Below are positions 17,845 to 25,871 of a stretch of 54,957 nt of DNA, piece by piece. The stretch is from CAYHVK01 sp964360255. Lineage in GTDB: Bacteria > Bdellovibrionota > Bdellovibrionia > Bdellovibrionales > UBA1609. Each line of letters opens with the position of its first letter. Position 1 is the first letter of the stretch. Below the pieces are notes generated by a model that searched no databases, was not told the origin of the DNA, and saw nothing but the letters and a program-made list of their open reading frames with translations. The translations under genes were made by a program, and so were the position numbers. The stretch spans positions 1 through 54,957 of the forward strand of contig CAYHVK010000021.1 in assembly GCA_964360255.1 (NCBI GenBank), in the 5' to 3' direction.

Positions 17845-18645
17845 ATGAAATATATTTTAGCTCTCATCTTTTCTTTCTGCTTAACCCATTTAAATTTTAA
17901 CTCGGCCTTGGCTGCTGAAGAAAAATCTGAGCCAACTCAAATTAAAGAGGCTTCACCAGAATATTTAGATCTTTTTATCAGCCCTTATAAAAAGCCTGCT
18001 CTTAAAGTTTGGCTTTATGCAACCCCAGTACTAATTGGTCTTCGTCTCTACCGCGAAGATACAGTGAACCATAACCAAGCTGAAATTGCTGAAAACAACT
18101 CCCTGAGAGAAAACTCTAAATATGGGGATTATGGCGGACGACTCTATACAAATTTGGCTTATACGGCTGCTTTTGGCGCCGCCGGATATTTCGCCGACCC
18201 AGCTTATTATACAAATGCAAAAGCTATGTTTTGGGCATCAGCAATGTCTGGTCTTACGGCCCAGATTTTAAAAGGTCTTGTACAAGAACGTAGGCCGCCC
18301 CCTCATCACGACCAGCCTCACCAGCTGAATGCTAGCAAAGAGTCGTTTCCTTCAGGTCATACAACTTCAGCCTTTACTTTCGCCAGCGTCGTTCAGCAGT
18401 TTCATGGCTGGGGCTGGGGTGCACCAGCCTATGCGCTAGCAAGCTTTACTGGCTGGAGTCGTATGAACGACAATAAGCACTATCTGCATGATGTTTTTTT
18501 TGGCGCTATTCTCGGAACCACCTATGGCATTGGCGTATCTCAACTTTATAAGAAATCAAATGACGGAGCCCCACCCCAGCAAAGTCTTCTGCTGATCCCA
18601 AATGACGAGCGCGGCGGAGAGCTTGTATACACTGTGATGTTCTAG
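17845..18645 (+). CDS. Secreted PAP2-superfamily phosphatase (second of a divergent pair)
   Basis: A 266-residue protein with a signal peptide (MKYILALIFSFCLTHLNFNSALA). All three PAP2 motifs are intact: LKGLVQERRPPP, then ESFPSGHTTSAFTFASVV, then GWSRMNDNKHYLHDVFFGAILG (Ser-Arg ... His ... Asp). It is therefore a better candidate for an active phosphatase than its divergent neighbour. Likely substrates are lipid phosphates in the envelope, for example undecaprenyl pyrophosphate or lipid A phosphates; the exact one is unknown. The two adjacent PAP2 genes share the same overall arrangement, which suggests an old duplication. A small inverted repeat follows the stop. Confidence 0.88.
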   Translation: MKYILALIFSFCLTHLNFNSALAAEEKSEPTQIKEASPEYLDLFISPYKKPALKVWLYATPVLIGLRLYREDTVNHNQAEIAENNSLRENSKYGDYGGRLYTNLAYTAAFGAAGYFADPAYYTNAKAMFWASAMSGLTAQILKGLVQERRPPPHHDQPHQLNASKESFPSGHTTSAFTFASVVQQFHGWGWGAPAYALASFTGWSRMNDNKHYLHDVFFGAILGTTYGIGVSQLYKKSNDGAPPQQSLLLIPNDERGGELVYTVMF

Positions 18646-18667
18646 CTGGCCAATGATCAGTGGCCAG
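18646..18667 (+). repeat. Short perfect inverted repeat after the PAP2 gene
   Basis: CTGGCCA (18646-18652) and TGGCCAG (18661-18667) form a 7-bp stem with an 8-nt loop, immediately after the PAP2 stop and 14 nt before the radical SAM gene. There is no U-run, so it is more likely an mRNA-stabilising or attenuating hairpin, or an operator, than a strong terminator. Confidence 0.4.
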
Positions 18668-18680
18668 TCTATAAGACCAT

Positions 18681-19670
18681 GTGGCCAATAAACGATTCGC
18701 TAAAATCTATGTAGAAATCAGTAACGCATGCAACTTAGCCTGCGACTTCTGCCCATCTGGCGTCAGCGACAAAGAAGTGAGCGCCAACACTCAGTCAGTA
18801 CCTGCGAACACTTCGCAAAATCCGTTCATCAAAACTTATGTTACAGCCGATCATCTCCGCCATATCTTGCGCGAAGGACGTGACTTAACTGAACAGTTTA
18901 CTTTTCATGTTCTTGGCGAGCCTACTGCCCATCCTGAATTCGCAAAGTTGGTTGATATTGCGCACGAAGAAAACGCTCCACTCAATATCACAACGAACGG
19001 AATTTTGATTCACAAACCCGAAATCCAAAATGCTTTACTGAGCCGAGCGGTTCAGCAAGTGAACTTCTCTCTACAAAGCTGGACGGCGAATTTCAAAATC
19101 GAAAATGTGCAAAACTACCTCACTCGCGTTTTCGCCTTTATCGATCGCGCACAAGCGGAGCGTCCCGACCTCTATATCAACTTACGCCTGTGGAATTTCG
19201 GCAGCCCCGAAGAGAGTCTCTTGCACAATCTTCATTTCTTAAAACCCCTTGAAGAAAAATTCAGAACTCCACTCACCGAAGTGAACACCAATGTAGAGAT
19301 GAAAAAATCTCACAAAATCGAAGGCCGCATTTATTTACACTTTGACTCCCGCTTCGAATGGCCCGACCCATCTCAACCGGTACGCTCGACGACAGGTCAC
19401 TGCTACGGCTTAAAAAACCACATCGGCATTCTCGCGAACGGAACAGTCGTGCCCTGCTGTTTAGATAGCAACGGCTACATCAACCTTGGCAATATTCACG
19501 ACCCTCGCGAGAGCGAAGCGTATGACTCTAGGCTCAGCGAGATTCTCGCGAGTCCCAGAGCGAAAAAAATCTATCACGGATTTGAAAAGCACAAGCTCGT
19601 CGAAGACCTCTGCCAGAAATGCACCTACATCCAACGCTTCGACAGCAAACTGACTACAGCAAGTATTTAA
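18681..19670 (+). CDS. Radical SAM/SPASM-domain protein
   Basis: A 329-residue protein beginning at GTG. The radical SAM cluster motif CNLACDFC (CxxxCxxC) sits at about residues 16-23 in YVEISNACNLACDFCPSG. The domain continues through HVLGEPTAHPEF and LNITTNG. A C-terminal SPASM-like region supplies further cysteines: TGHCYGLKNHIGILANGTVVPCCLDSNGYINLGNI, and near the end LVEDLCQKCTYIQRF. SPASM proteins bind extra Fe-S clusters and modify peptides or other substrates. No precursor peptide or partner is visible nearby, so the substrate is unknown. It converges on pheT across a 54-bp perfect palindrome. Confidence 0.88.
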   Translation: MANKRFAKIYVEISNACNLACDFCPSGVSDKEVSANTQSVPANTSQNPFIKTYVTADHLRHILREGRDLTEQFTFHVLGEPTAHPEFAKLVDIAHEENAPLNITTNGILIHKPEIQNALLSRAVQQVNFSLQSWTANFKIENVQNYLTRVFAFIDRAQAERPDLYINLRLWNFGSPEESLLHNLHFLKPLEEKFRTPLTEVNTNVEMKKSHKIEGRIYLHFDSRFEWPDPSQPVRSTTGHCYGLKNHIGILANGTVVPCCLDSNGYINLGNIHDPRESEAYDSRLSEILASPRAKKIYHGFEKHKLVEDLCQKCTYIQRFDSKLTTASI

Positions 19671-19712
19671 GCCTTTAATTTCTAATGCAGCTGATGCAAA
19701 TATTCATATTAA

Positions 19713-19766
19713 AAAACCACTCCGATCGATGTCGAGGAATTCCTCGACATCGATCGGAGTGGTTTT
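19713..19766. terminator. 54-bp perfect palindrome, likely bidirectional terminator
   Basis: Two 27-nt arms (19713-19739 and 19740-19766) are exact reverse complements with no spacer; the centre is GAATTC. The outer ends are A-rich on the left and T-rich on the right, so each strand gives a long stem followed by U residues. It lies between the convergent radical SAM gene (+) and pheT (-), as expected for a shared terminator, although the stem is far longer than termination needs. Confidence 0.75.
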
Positions 19767-19814
19767 GAGGACATCATTAATAGAAATCAGGCCACGCGAT
19801 GACAACTTAAGACT

Positions 19815-22295
19815 TTACTTTTGCGCCAGCCCGAATTTTTTTGTTAATGACTCTTGAATTTGCTGAGTGACAGCATTCACTTTGTCTTCAGCTAAAGTCG
19901 CTTCAAGATCTTGGAGCTTGATACGGAATGAAAGCGACGAATGTCCTTCAGGCACATTCGCTCCTTTATACACATCTACCACTCGAGCTTCCTGCAGTAA
20001 GTTGCCGCCTACTTTTTCGATTTCTTTAACGATATCTAAAGCCGCAACTTTGTCGCTCACTAAGAATGTGAAGTCGCGCTCAACCGCTGGGAATTTAGAA
20101 ATCTTTTTGTATTTTGGAGTCTTAGGTTGGCCCCGCATAAGCAAAGACATATCAAATTCTGCCACAGCCACATCTTCACGAATCTTATGCTGCTCTTTAA
20201 ATAGCGGATGTAAAGTTGCGATAAAACCAATCACTTGACCTTGATAGAATAAAGAAATCATCTGACCCGGGTGAGCCACTGACGGCGCTTTATCATTTGG
20301 AATCGCCTTCCAAGAATAATTGGCGGCATTTAAGCCATCTAGCAAACCTTCAATGGCTGATTTCAGCTCAAACACTACATTATGCGAAGATTTTTGCCAA
20401 ACCGACTGACCCCGTCCCCAAGCTACAAACCCCACGTGCGAAGTTTCTTGGTATGGCCACGGACTCACGGCAGGCAGACCCGATGAACCACCGCCCGCTG
20501 ACACCTTAACACCAAATACATTGCCGATCTCAAAAATACGACCGAATGAATTACCTTGATGATAGTTGTACTTTAAATTTGTTAACAAACCCGGAAGCAA
20601 ACTCTGGCGCATCACATTCACTTCATCGCTCAGCGGATTCATAACGCGAACCACTTCGCCACCAGCACTCACACCGCAACCTTTATAAGCTTCGCCGTTA
20701 TAAAGACCCTTTTGCCAAGAGTCGTTAACGAAAGCATAGTTCACGGCTTGCTGATAGCCTTGTTCACGCACGAGATGGGCCACGCGCGATGAATTTAAAA
20801 AATCAGCTGAGTCGCTTGTCGGAGCCGAACGAAGCTCAGGGAATTTTTCTGGAATCTTATCATAGCCATTCATGCGGCCATACTCTTCAACCAGATCCAT
20901 TTCAATTTCGATATCCCAGCGATAAGCTGGTGCCGTCACCATGACATAAGCATCCGCTCCAGAAGTAGGAGCAGAAACTTCACAGTTCAAGCGGCGCATC
21001 CAATTGACGAAATCAGCCGCGTCCACTTTGTAACCGAGACGATCATCAAGAGTATGCAAACGAACCTTAATGGGTTGGCGCTTAATCGGCTGCGGATAAA
21101 GATCCCAGTGATCGGCAGAAACAACTCCGCCCGCTACTTTTTGAATCAAGGCGCAAGCGCGATTCATAGCCTCGATCACACCTTCAGGGTCTGTGCCGCG
21201 TGAAAAACGCTGAGCTGAATCTGAACTTAAACCATGACGACGTGATGATCTGCGAACATGCATAGGATGAAAGTGTGCTGACTCGACGAAAATATTTGTT
21301 GTGCCATCGGTAACGCCTGAGCTCAGACCACCCATGACTCCAGCAAGTGCCACTGGGCGTTCACCATCACGAATTGTGAGTTCTTCACCCGTAAGATCTA
21401 ATTCTTGGCCGAGAAGAGTTTTGAATTTTTCTTTTTTAGCACTGTCGATAATAATTTTTTTGCCCGCAAGTTGATTGTAATCAAAAGCGTGTAAAGGCTG
21501 ACCGTATTCCATCATCACGTAGTTTGTTACATCGACGATGTTGTTAATAGAGTTAAGACCCACAGCTTCAAGACGCTGCTTGAGCCAAGCTGGGCTTGGC
21601 CCGACTTTTACATTCCAAACGGCGCGTCCGGCGTAGCGAGGCGACATCTCTTTAGCTTTAAGTTCTACCGTCAAAGTTTTTTGAACTGCATCGCCGCCCG
21701 TTTTAATTTCATTTTTCGGGAGCATAACTTTTTTGTCGATCAAAGCCGCCACTTCACGAGCAAGACCAATGTGGCTTAAGCAGTCAGCACGGTTCGGCGT
21801 CACATTCACTTCAAATAAAATATCATCGAGGCCAGCGAACTTCGCATAAGGAGTTCCTGGCTTAGCGTCTGCAGGTAAAATTAAAATACCTTCAGAGTCT
21901 TTTTTAAGACCGAGCTCAGTTTCAGAACAAAGCATACCTTGCGATTCAACATCACGAATTTTTGAAAGCTTAATGGCGAAGTTACCTGGCAAGACAGCGC
22001 CAGGTAATGCAGCGACCACTTTATCACCTTGTTTGTGATTTTTGGCTCCGCAAACGATTTGGCGAAGAGTTCCATCACCTACATCCACTTGGCAAAGCGT
22101 GAGCTTGTCAGCATTTGGATGTTTATCGAGTTTTACAACTTGGCCAACAACCACATGGTTAAAAGCTTTTGATGGATCTTCGTACCCTTCAACTTCTAAA
22201 CCAACTGCAGTTAATTTTTTAGCCAGCTCTTCGGGCTGAGCGAAGAACTCTTGTACGTCTACATATTCATTGAGCCAACGAAGTGAAATTTTCAT
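19815..22295 (-). CDS. pheT: Phenylalanine-tRNA ligase beta subunit
   Basis: An 826-residue subunit of normal length for bacterial PheT. An N-terminal tRNA-binding OB domain is seen in FNHVVVGQVVKLDKHPNADKLTLCQVDVGDG. B3/B4 editing-domain segments follow (FEVNVTPNRADCLSHIGLAREVA; NNIVDVTNYVMMEYGQPLHAFDY), then DLVEEYGRMNGYDKIPEKFP and a C-terminal ferredoxin-fold anticodon-binding domain (SKFPAVERDFTFLV; SLSFRIKLQDLEATL). With PheS it forms the (alpha-beta)2 enzyme charging tRNA-Phe. The gap from pheS is only 21 nt. The downstream end is guarded by the palindrome. Confidence 0.98.
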   Translation of the reverse strand: MKISLRWLNEYVDVQEFFAQPEELAKKLTAVGLEVEGYEDPSKAFNHVVVGQVVKLDKHPNADKLTLCQVDVGDGTLRQIVCGAKNHKQGDKVVAALPGAVLPGNFAIKLSKIRDVESQGMLCSETELGLKKDSEGILILPADAKPGTPYAKFAGLDDILFEVNVTPNRADCLSHIGLAREVAALIDKKVMLPKNEIKTGGDAVQKTLTVELKAKEMSPRYAGRAVWNVKVGPSPAWLKQRLEAVGLNSINNIVDVTNYVMMEYGQPLHAFDYNQLAGKKIIIDSAKKEKFKTLLGQELDLTGEELTIRDGERPVALAGVMGGLSSGVTDGTTNIFVESAHFHPMHVRRSSRRHGLSSDSAQRFSRGTDPEGVIEAMNRACALIQKVAGGVVSADHWDLYPQPIKRQPIKVRLHTLDDRLGYKVDAADFVNWMRRLNCEVSAPTSGADAYVMVTAPAYRWDIEIEMDLVEEYGRMNGYDKIPEKFPELRSAPTSDSADFLNSSRVAHLVREQGYQQAVNYAFVNDSWQKGLYNGEAYKGCGVSAGGEVVRVMNPLSDEVNVMRQSLLPGLLTNLKYNYHQGNSFGRIFEIGNVFGVKVSAGGGSSGLPAVSPWPYQETSHVGFVAWGRGQSVWQKSSHNVVFELKSAIEGLLDGLNAANYSWKAIPNDKAPSVAHPGQMISLFYQGQVIGFIATLHPLFKEQHKIREDVAVAEFDMSLLMRGQPKTPKYKKISKFPAVERDFTFLVSDKVAALDIVKEIEKVGGNLLQEARVVDVYKGANVPEGHSSLSFRIKLQDLEATLAEDKVNAVTQQIQESLTKKFGLAQK

Positions 22296-22316
22296 AAAGC
22301 CTACTTACCCTGAGTT

Positions 22317-23348
22317 CTAAAATTGTTTGAGGAAGCGCGTGTCATTTTCGCTGAAGAGTCTGATGTCGTCGATTCCGTATTTAATAATGGCAATACGCTC
22401 GATACCGAAACCAAAAGCATAACCTTGCCATTTTTCAGCATCGATTCCGCAGAATGATAAAACTTTAGGGTGAATCAAACCGCAACCACCGATTTCGATC
22501 CAGCCTGATGATTTACACATACGGCAGCCTTTGCCTTTGCAAATAGGGCAAGTGCAATCCACTTCTGCTGAAGGCTCAGTGAACGGAAAGAACGAAGGAC
22601 GGAAACGAACCTTCGTATCTGTACCGAAAAGTTCTTTAACGAAAAATGAAATCGTGCCTTTTAAATCAGCCATTGAAACTTTCTCATCAACTAAAAGACC
22701 TTCAATCTGGTTGAAGTTCGGTGAGTGAGAAATATCAGAGTCTGAGCGAAACACTGGGCCCGGAGCTAAAATACGAATAGGCGGCTTTTCGCTTTCCATA
22801 GTGCGTGCTTGTACTGGGCTTGTGTGAGTACGAAGAACGTAAGCCGGATTGATATAGAATGTATCCTGCATATCGCGTGAAGGGTGATCGGCCGGAATAT
22901 TTAAAGCTTCAAAGTTATTACGATCACTTTCAATCAGCGGACCCGTACGAACCGAAAAACCAATACGTGAGAGAATCTGCACCATTTCTTCAATAACTAA
23001 AGTGATAGGATGCAAAGAACCTTGAGTGCGCTCTGTACCTGGCAAAGTAAGATCTAAAGATTCGCGAGCGATGCTCGCCGACATCTCTTGCGACTTCAAT
23101 TGAGTTTCGCAAGTCATATAAGCCGACTCAAGAGCCGTCTTAGCCTGATTCACCAGCTGACCCAGCTTTGGCTTTTCGCTGGCCGGGGCTTTACCGAACT
23201 CTTTCATAATGGCATTGAACGAACCGTTCTTGCCTAAAAATTTGACCTTCAGGTCATAAAGTTCTTGGGAGTTTTTAGCGGCCTTAAAAGCGGCTAAAGC
23301 TTCGTTTTGAATGGCTGAAATCTGATCAGCTAAGCTGGTGTTTTGCAT
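22317..23348 (-). CDS. pheS: Phenylalanine-tRNA ligase alpha subunit
   Basis: A 343-residue class II catalytic subunit. An N-terminal coiled coil leads to motif regions LRTHTSPVQARTM, PIRILAPGPVFRSDSDISHSPNFNQIEGLLVDE, FRPSFFPFTEPSAEVD and GYAFGFGIERIAIIKYGIDDIRLF. A Cys-rich insert (DCTCPICKGKGCRMCKSSGW, about 265-285) looks like a zinc knuckle, as in some other bacterial PheS proteins. It is the first gene of pheST. The divergent methyltransferase gene starts only 34 nt upstream, so the promoters must overlap coding or leader sequence. No phenylalanine leader peptide was found. Confidence 0.98.
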   Translation of the reverse strand: MQNTSLADQISAIQNEALAAFKAAKNSQELYDLKVKFLGKNGSFNAIMKEFGKAPASEKPKLGQLVNQAKTALESAYMTCETQLKSQEMSASIARESLDLTLPGTERTQGSLHPITLVIEEMVQILSRIGFSVRTGPLIESDRNNFEALNIPADHPSRDMQDTFYINPAYVLRTHTSPVQARTMESEKPPIRILAPGPVFRSDSDISHSPNFNQIEGLLVDEKVSMADLKGTISFFVKELFGTDTKVRFRPSFFPFTEPSAEVDCTCPICKGKGCRMCKSSGWIEIGGCGLIHPKVLSFCGIDAEKWQGYAFGFGIERIAIIKYGIDDIRLFSENDTRFLKQF

Positions 23349-23382
23349 CGCTTATTATTCGCTGATTTTTGCTGTAAATTCA

Positions 23383-24201
23383 ATGGCAAACCAGTATGAC
23401 CTTAAGCAACCAATGACAAAATTATTGAACGAAGCCGACATTTCAAGCTCTACCAATGCCAAATTCAAGACTTGGAAGGCCCTTTTATCCTCACAAGGGA
23501 TTCGCAAAGGTGGTCTCTTTATCGTCAGCGGTGAAAAGATTCTAGCTGAGCTCACTAAAACCGAACTGAAAATCGAAAGCTGGCTCATCAGAAAAAGCGA
23601 CGCCGAAAAGGACTTCTGGGTATTGCCCGCTGATCTTGATCGTCGCATGAAGTTTATTTTAACTAATGAGCTTTTTGATGAGCTGAACGAGCTCAATGTG
23701 CCGGGCCCGCTGGCCGTTGTCAGTCGCCCTGAACATGATGAGGCCGATTTATCTAAGCCACCAAAAGGCCTCGAAATTATTTTAGCCCTTCAAGATCCAA
23801 GCAACCTCGGCGCCTCTCTTCGCGTCGCCGAAGCTTTTAACGCTTCAAAAGTGATTTTACTAAAAGAGTGCGCGGAGCCGTTCTTACCAAAGACGTCTCG
23901 CACCGCGAGCGGATCCAACTTCCGCGTCAATATTCAAAAAGGTCCATCGATTAAAGATCTACGCCCTGTCCTTGCAGGCCCGGTAGTTGTTTTAGATATG
24001 GATGGACAAGATATTGCAAAACTTAATTGGCCAAAAGACGTGAGATTATTTCTCGGAGTCGAAGGCCCCGGCGTCCCGGCCGAGCTGAAATCTCAGCGCG
24101 ATTTTATTCAGGCAAAAATTAATATTAATTCAGCCGTAGATTCTCTAAACGCCATGAGCGCACTCAGCATCGCCTGTTTCTCATATCAAAGTAAGAAATA
24201 G
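23383..24201 (+). CDS. TrmH/SpoU-family RNA 2'-O-methyltransferase
   Basis: A protein of about 272 residues. The C-terminal SPOUT knot domain shows IILALQDPSNLGASLRVAEAF (motif 1), LFLGVEGPGVPAEL (motif 2) and ININSAVDSLNAMSALSIA (motif 3). The N-terminal part (KFKTWKALLSSQGIRKGGLFIVSGEKILAEL) resembles the substrate-binding domain of RlmB-like enzymes. It should methylate ribose 2'-OH in rRNA or tRNA; the exact target is not clear. The frame is open from 23338, but the ATG at 23383 (MANQYDL) is more sensible, and 23413 is another option. It is divergent from pheS. Confidence 0.9.
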   Translation: MANQYDLKQPMTKLLNEADISSSTNAKFKTWKALLSSQGIRKGGLFIVSGEKILAELTKTELKIESWLIRKSDAEKDFWVLPADLDRRMKFILTNELFDELNELNVPGPLAVVSRPEHDEADLSKPPKGLEIILALQDPSNLGASLRVAEAFNASKVILLKECAEPFLPKTSRTASGSNFRVNIQKGPSIKDLRPVLAGPVVVLDMDGQDIAKLNWPKDVRLFLGVEGPGVPAELKSQRDFIQAKININSAVDSLNAMSALSIACFSYQSKK

Positions 24202-24246
24202 AGAAAACAATAGTAGTATATATTAAATAGCAATTATATAACGCTC

Positions 24247-24314
24247 ACAGACGACGTTCGATAGTGAGCACGAGCAGTACATGGTGCCATTGCTCGCTAT
24301 CGAACGTCGTCTGT
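24247..24314. terminator. Long stem-loop (24-bp arms) between convergent genes
   Basis: Positions 24247-24270 pair with 24291-24314 over 24 bp, with only one G-T wobble at 24265/24296 and a 20-nt loop. It sits between the methyltransferase gene (+) ending at 24201 and the AgmX-like gene (-) ending at 24374. There is no U-run, so it may act as a roadblock or processing hairpin rather than a textbook terminator. Confidence 0.65.
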
Positions 24315-24373
24315 ATGCATCGTAACTTTAATGAATTTTTCTAAGCAAAAAACTGTCGGATACGGCAGACCTT

Positions 24374-24823
24374 CTAATAATCGACTGATGAAACTGTTCT
24401 CTTTGAGAAGTTAAATTTGTGACTGATTAAAACGCCGATGCGCTCGCGCGTCGGTGTTAAACGACGGCTTTTCACCTCAGCAAGAATGCAATTTTTAAAA
24501 TCTTCATCATTAATATCGGACTCAACTAATCTGAGATAATCGATTTCACCACTGTATTTAATGGTCATATGGAGCTTAATACTCCCTTGATCAACTACGG
24601 GATCTTTTTCTAAGTAACTGTGATAGCAGGCTTGCAAGCGGTCATCATTTTTTAAAATGGCGGCAGTTTCTATAGTGCCATGAGCGGTCTTGGGCTTCGC
24701 TTTTATGACCACTGGCTCATTCTCGCTTTTATTGGCCAAAATATAAGCACCAGCGATCAAATTTGCCGATAGCAAAAGGCTGATTGCTGCGTTTTTTGAT
24801 AAAAGTTTTTTCAGATTTCTCAT
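24374..24823 (-). CDS. AgmX/PglI C-terminal domain-like (TonB C-terminal-like) protein
   Basis: A 149-residue membrane-anchored protein. A single N-terminal helix is present at about 13-31 (AISLLLSANLIAGAYILAN) after a basic start. The rest reads LQACYHSYLEKDPVVDQGSIKLHMTIKYSGEI, then EDFKNCILAEVKSRRLTPT. This is the pattern of the AgmX/PglI C-terminal domain found in myxobacterial gliding and TonB-like proteins (paired Cys in C-Y and NC-I positions). It probably spans into the periplasm and links to an envelope motor or protein complex. It is a single gene with its own terminator-like hairpin downstream. Confidence 0.65.
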   Translation of the reverse strand: MRNLKKLLSKNAAISLLLSANLIAGAYILANKSENEPVVIKAKPKTAHGTIETAAILKNDDRLQACYHSYLEKDPVVDQGSIKLHMTIKYSGEIDYLRLVESDINDEDFKNCILAEVKSRRLTPTRERIGVLISHKFNFSKRTVSSVDY

Positions 24824-24962
24824 ACTTTCATTTTACGCCAGGGCAGTCGTCTCAGTGTGAGATTCTGACCAGCTGAATTTTAAAAGACATGGCTACGAAA
24901 AAGGCATTCAGTTTTTAAACGTTCTAATTTAGCTATCGAAAAGTTAGGCAATTTATTGAACT

Positions 24963-25871
24963 TTACAGCGGCAAAAGCGTGCTTGAAAGGCTCGCTGGAG
25001 GAGGCTGGCTCCATAAACTTAGAACGTATCCACCGCCGCCCGAACCGGTGGGTTTTACTGAAAGGGCGCCCTCTTCACTTAAGATATCCATGTGCTTATT
25101 CAGCTCGTCGCCGCAAAGCCCCCACTGCTGAAAACAATCACGGGCAATATCGAGAGCTTGTGCCAAATGGCTCAAAGATTCTTCACCTTTTGCATTTCCT
25201 AAAGCACGCCGAGCGAGCTCAACGGACTCTTTCATTTCTTGATCGATTTTCTTCGCTCGCTCAGGAGAGCGCTCAGAAAGATCACGGACCTTTTTCACAC
25301 ACTCTGAAGTCACACCCTTTTTACCGCAGTAAGAAAGGAACCAAGCTGGAGTCCACTCGAGTTTAAGAGGCTCACGAAGGGCCGATGATTTACCCTTAGC
25401 TAATTCGCGCTGAAACTGAATGGCCTTACCTTCGAGAGAAACCGCAATATCAACTCCGCTTGATTCTCCATGAAAGAGATCTTCTAGATCACGAGCAAAT
25501 TCATAAATCTTGTCAGTCAAAATCCACTCTTTAGCTGCAAAGTATTGAGCCACGCCTACACATAAAGCGGCTGACCCACCCATGCCTGCGCCAAGAGGCA
25601 AAGTGCTTTCAACCTCTAAGAGTCCTTTGAGATCAGAGTGGACACGCTCCACTCGCAAAAGAGCTTTTTCAATAACACCGTGAAGAATAAGTTCAAGCTC
25701 ATGACCGTGCTCACCGGTTAGGCGTACGAGAAAAGGCTCAGTGGCCGCAAGATCATAAGTAAAAGTCATTTTCTTAGTATAGAGCGGAAATACTAAAGCT
25801 GGGTGGCCGCGCAAAACCGCGTGCTCACCTGCTAAAATCCACTTGCCGTAAGAAACAGATTGCTGCTTCAC
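24963..25871 (-). CDS. mvk: Mevalonate kinase
   Basis: A GHMP kinase that phosphorylates mevalonate. The open frame extends upstream to 26033, but that part overlaps mvaD. The GTG at 25871 overlaps the mvaD TGA as GTGA and begins right before SYGKWILAGEHAVLRGHPALVFPL, giving 302 residues. Motifs are GEHAV (motif 1), LPLGAGMGGSAALCVG (motif 2, ATP loop), FHGESSGVDIAVS (general-base Asp) and VKPTGSGGGGYVLSL (motif 3). These fit mevalonate kinase better than the other two GHMP enzymes in the operon. It is the last gene of the fni-mvaA-PMK-mvaD-mvk operon. Confidence 0.88.
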   Translation of the reverse strand: MKQQSVSYGKWILAGEHAVLRGHPALVFPLYTKKMTFTYDLAATEPFLVRLTGEHGHELELILHGVIEKALLRVERVHSDLKGLLEVESTLPLGAGMGGSAALCVGVAQYFAAKEWILTDKIYEFARDLEDLFHGESSGVDIAVSLEGKAIQFQRELAKGKSSALREPLKLEWTPAWFLSYCGKKGVTSECVKKVRDLSERSPERAKKIDQEMKESVELARRALGNAKGEESLSHLAQALDIARDCFQQWGLCGDELNKHMDILSEEGALSVKPTGSGGGGYVLSLWSQPPPASLSSTLLPL

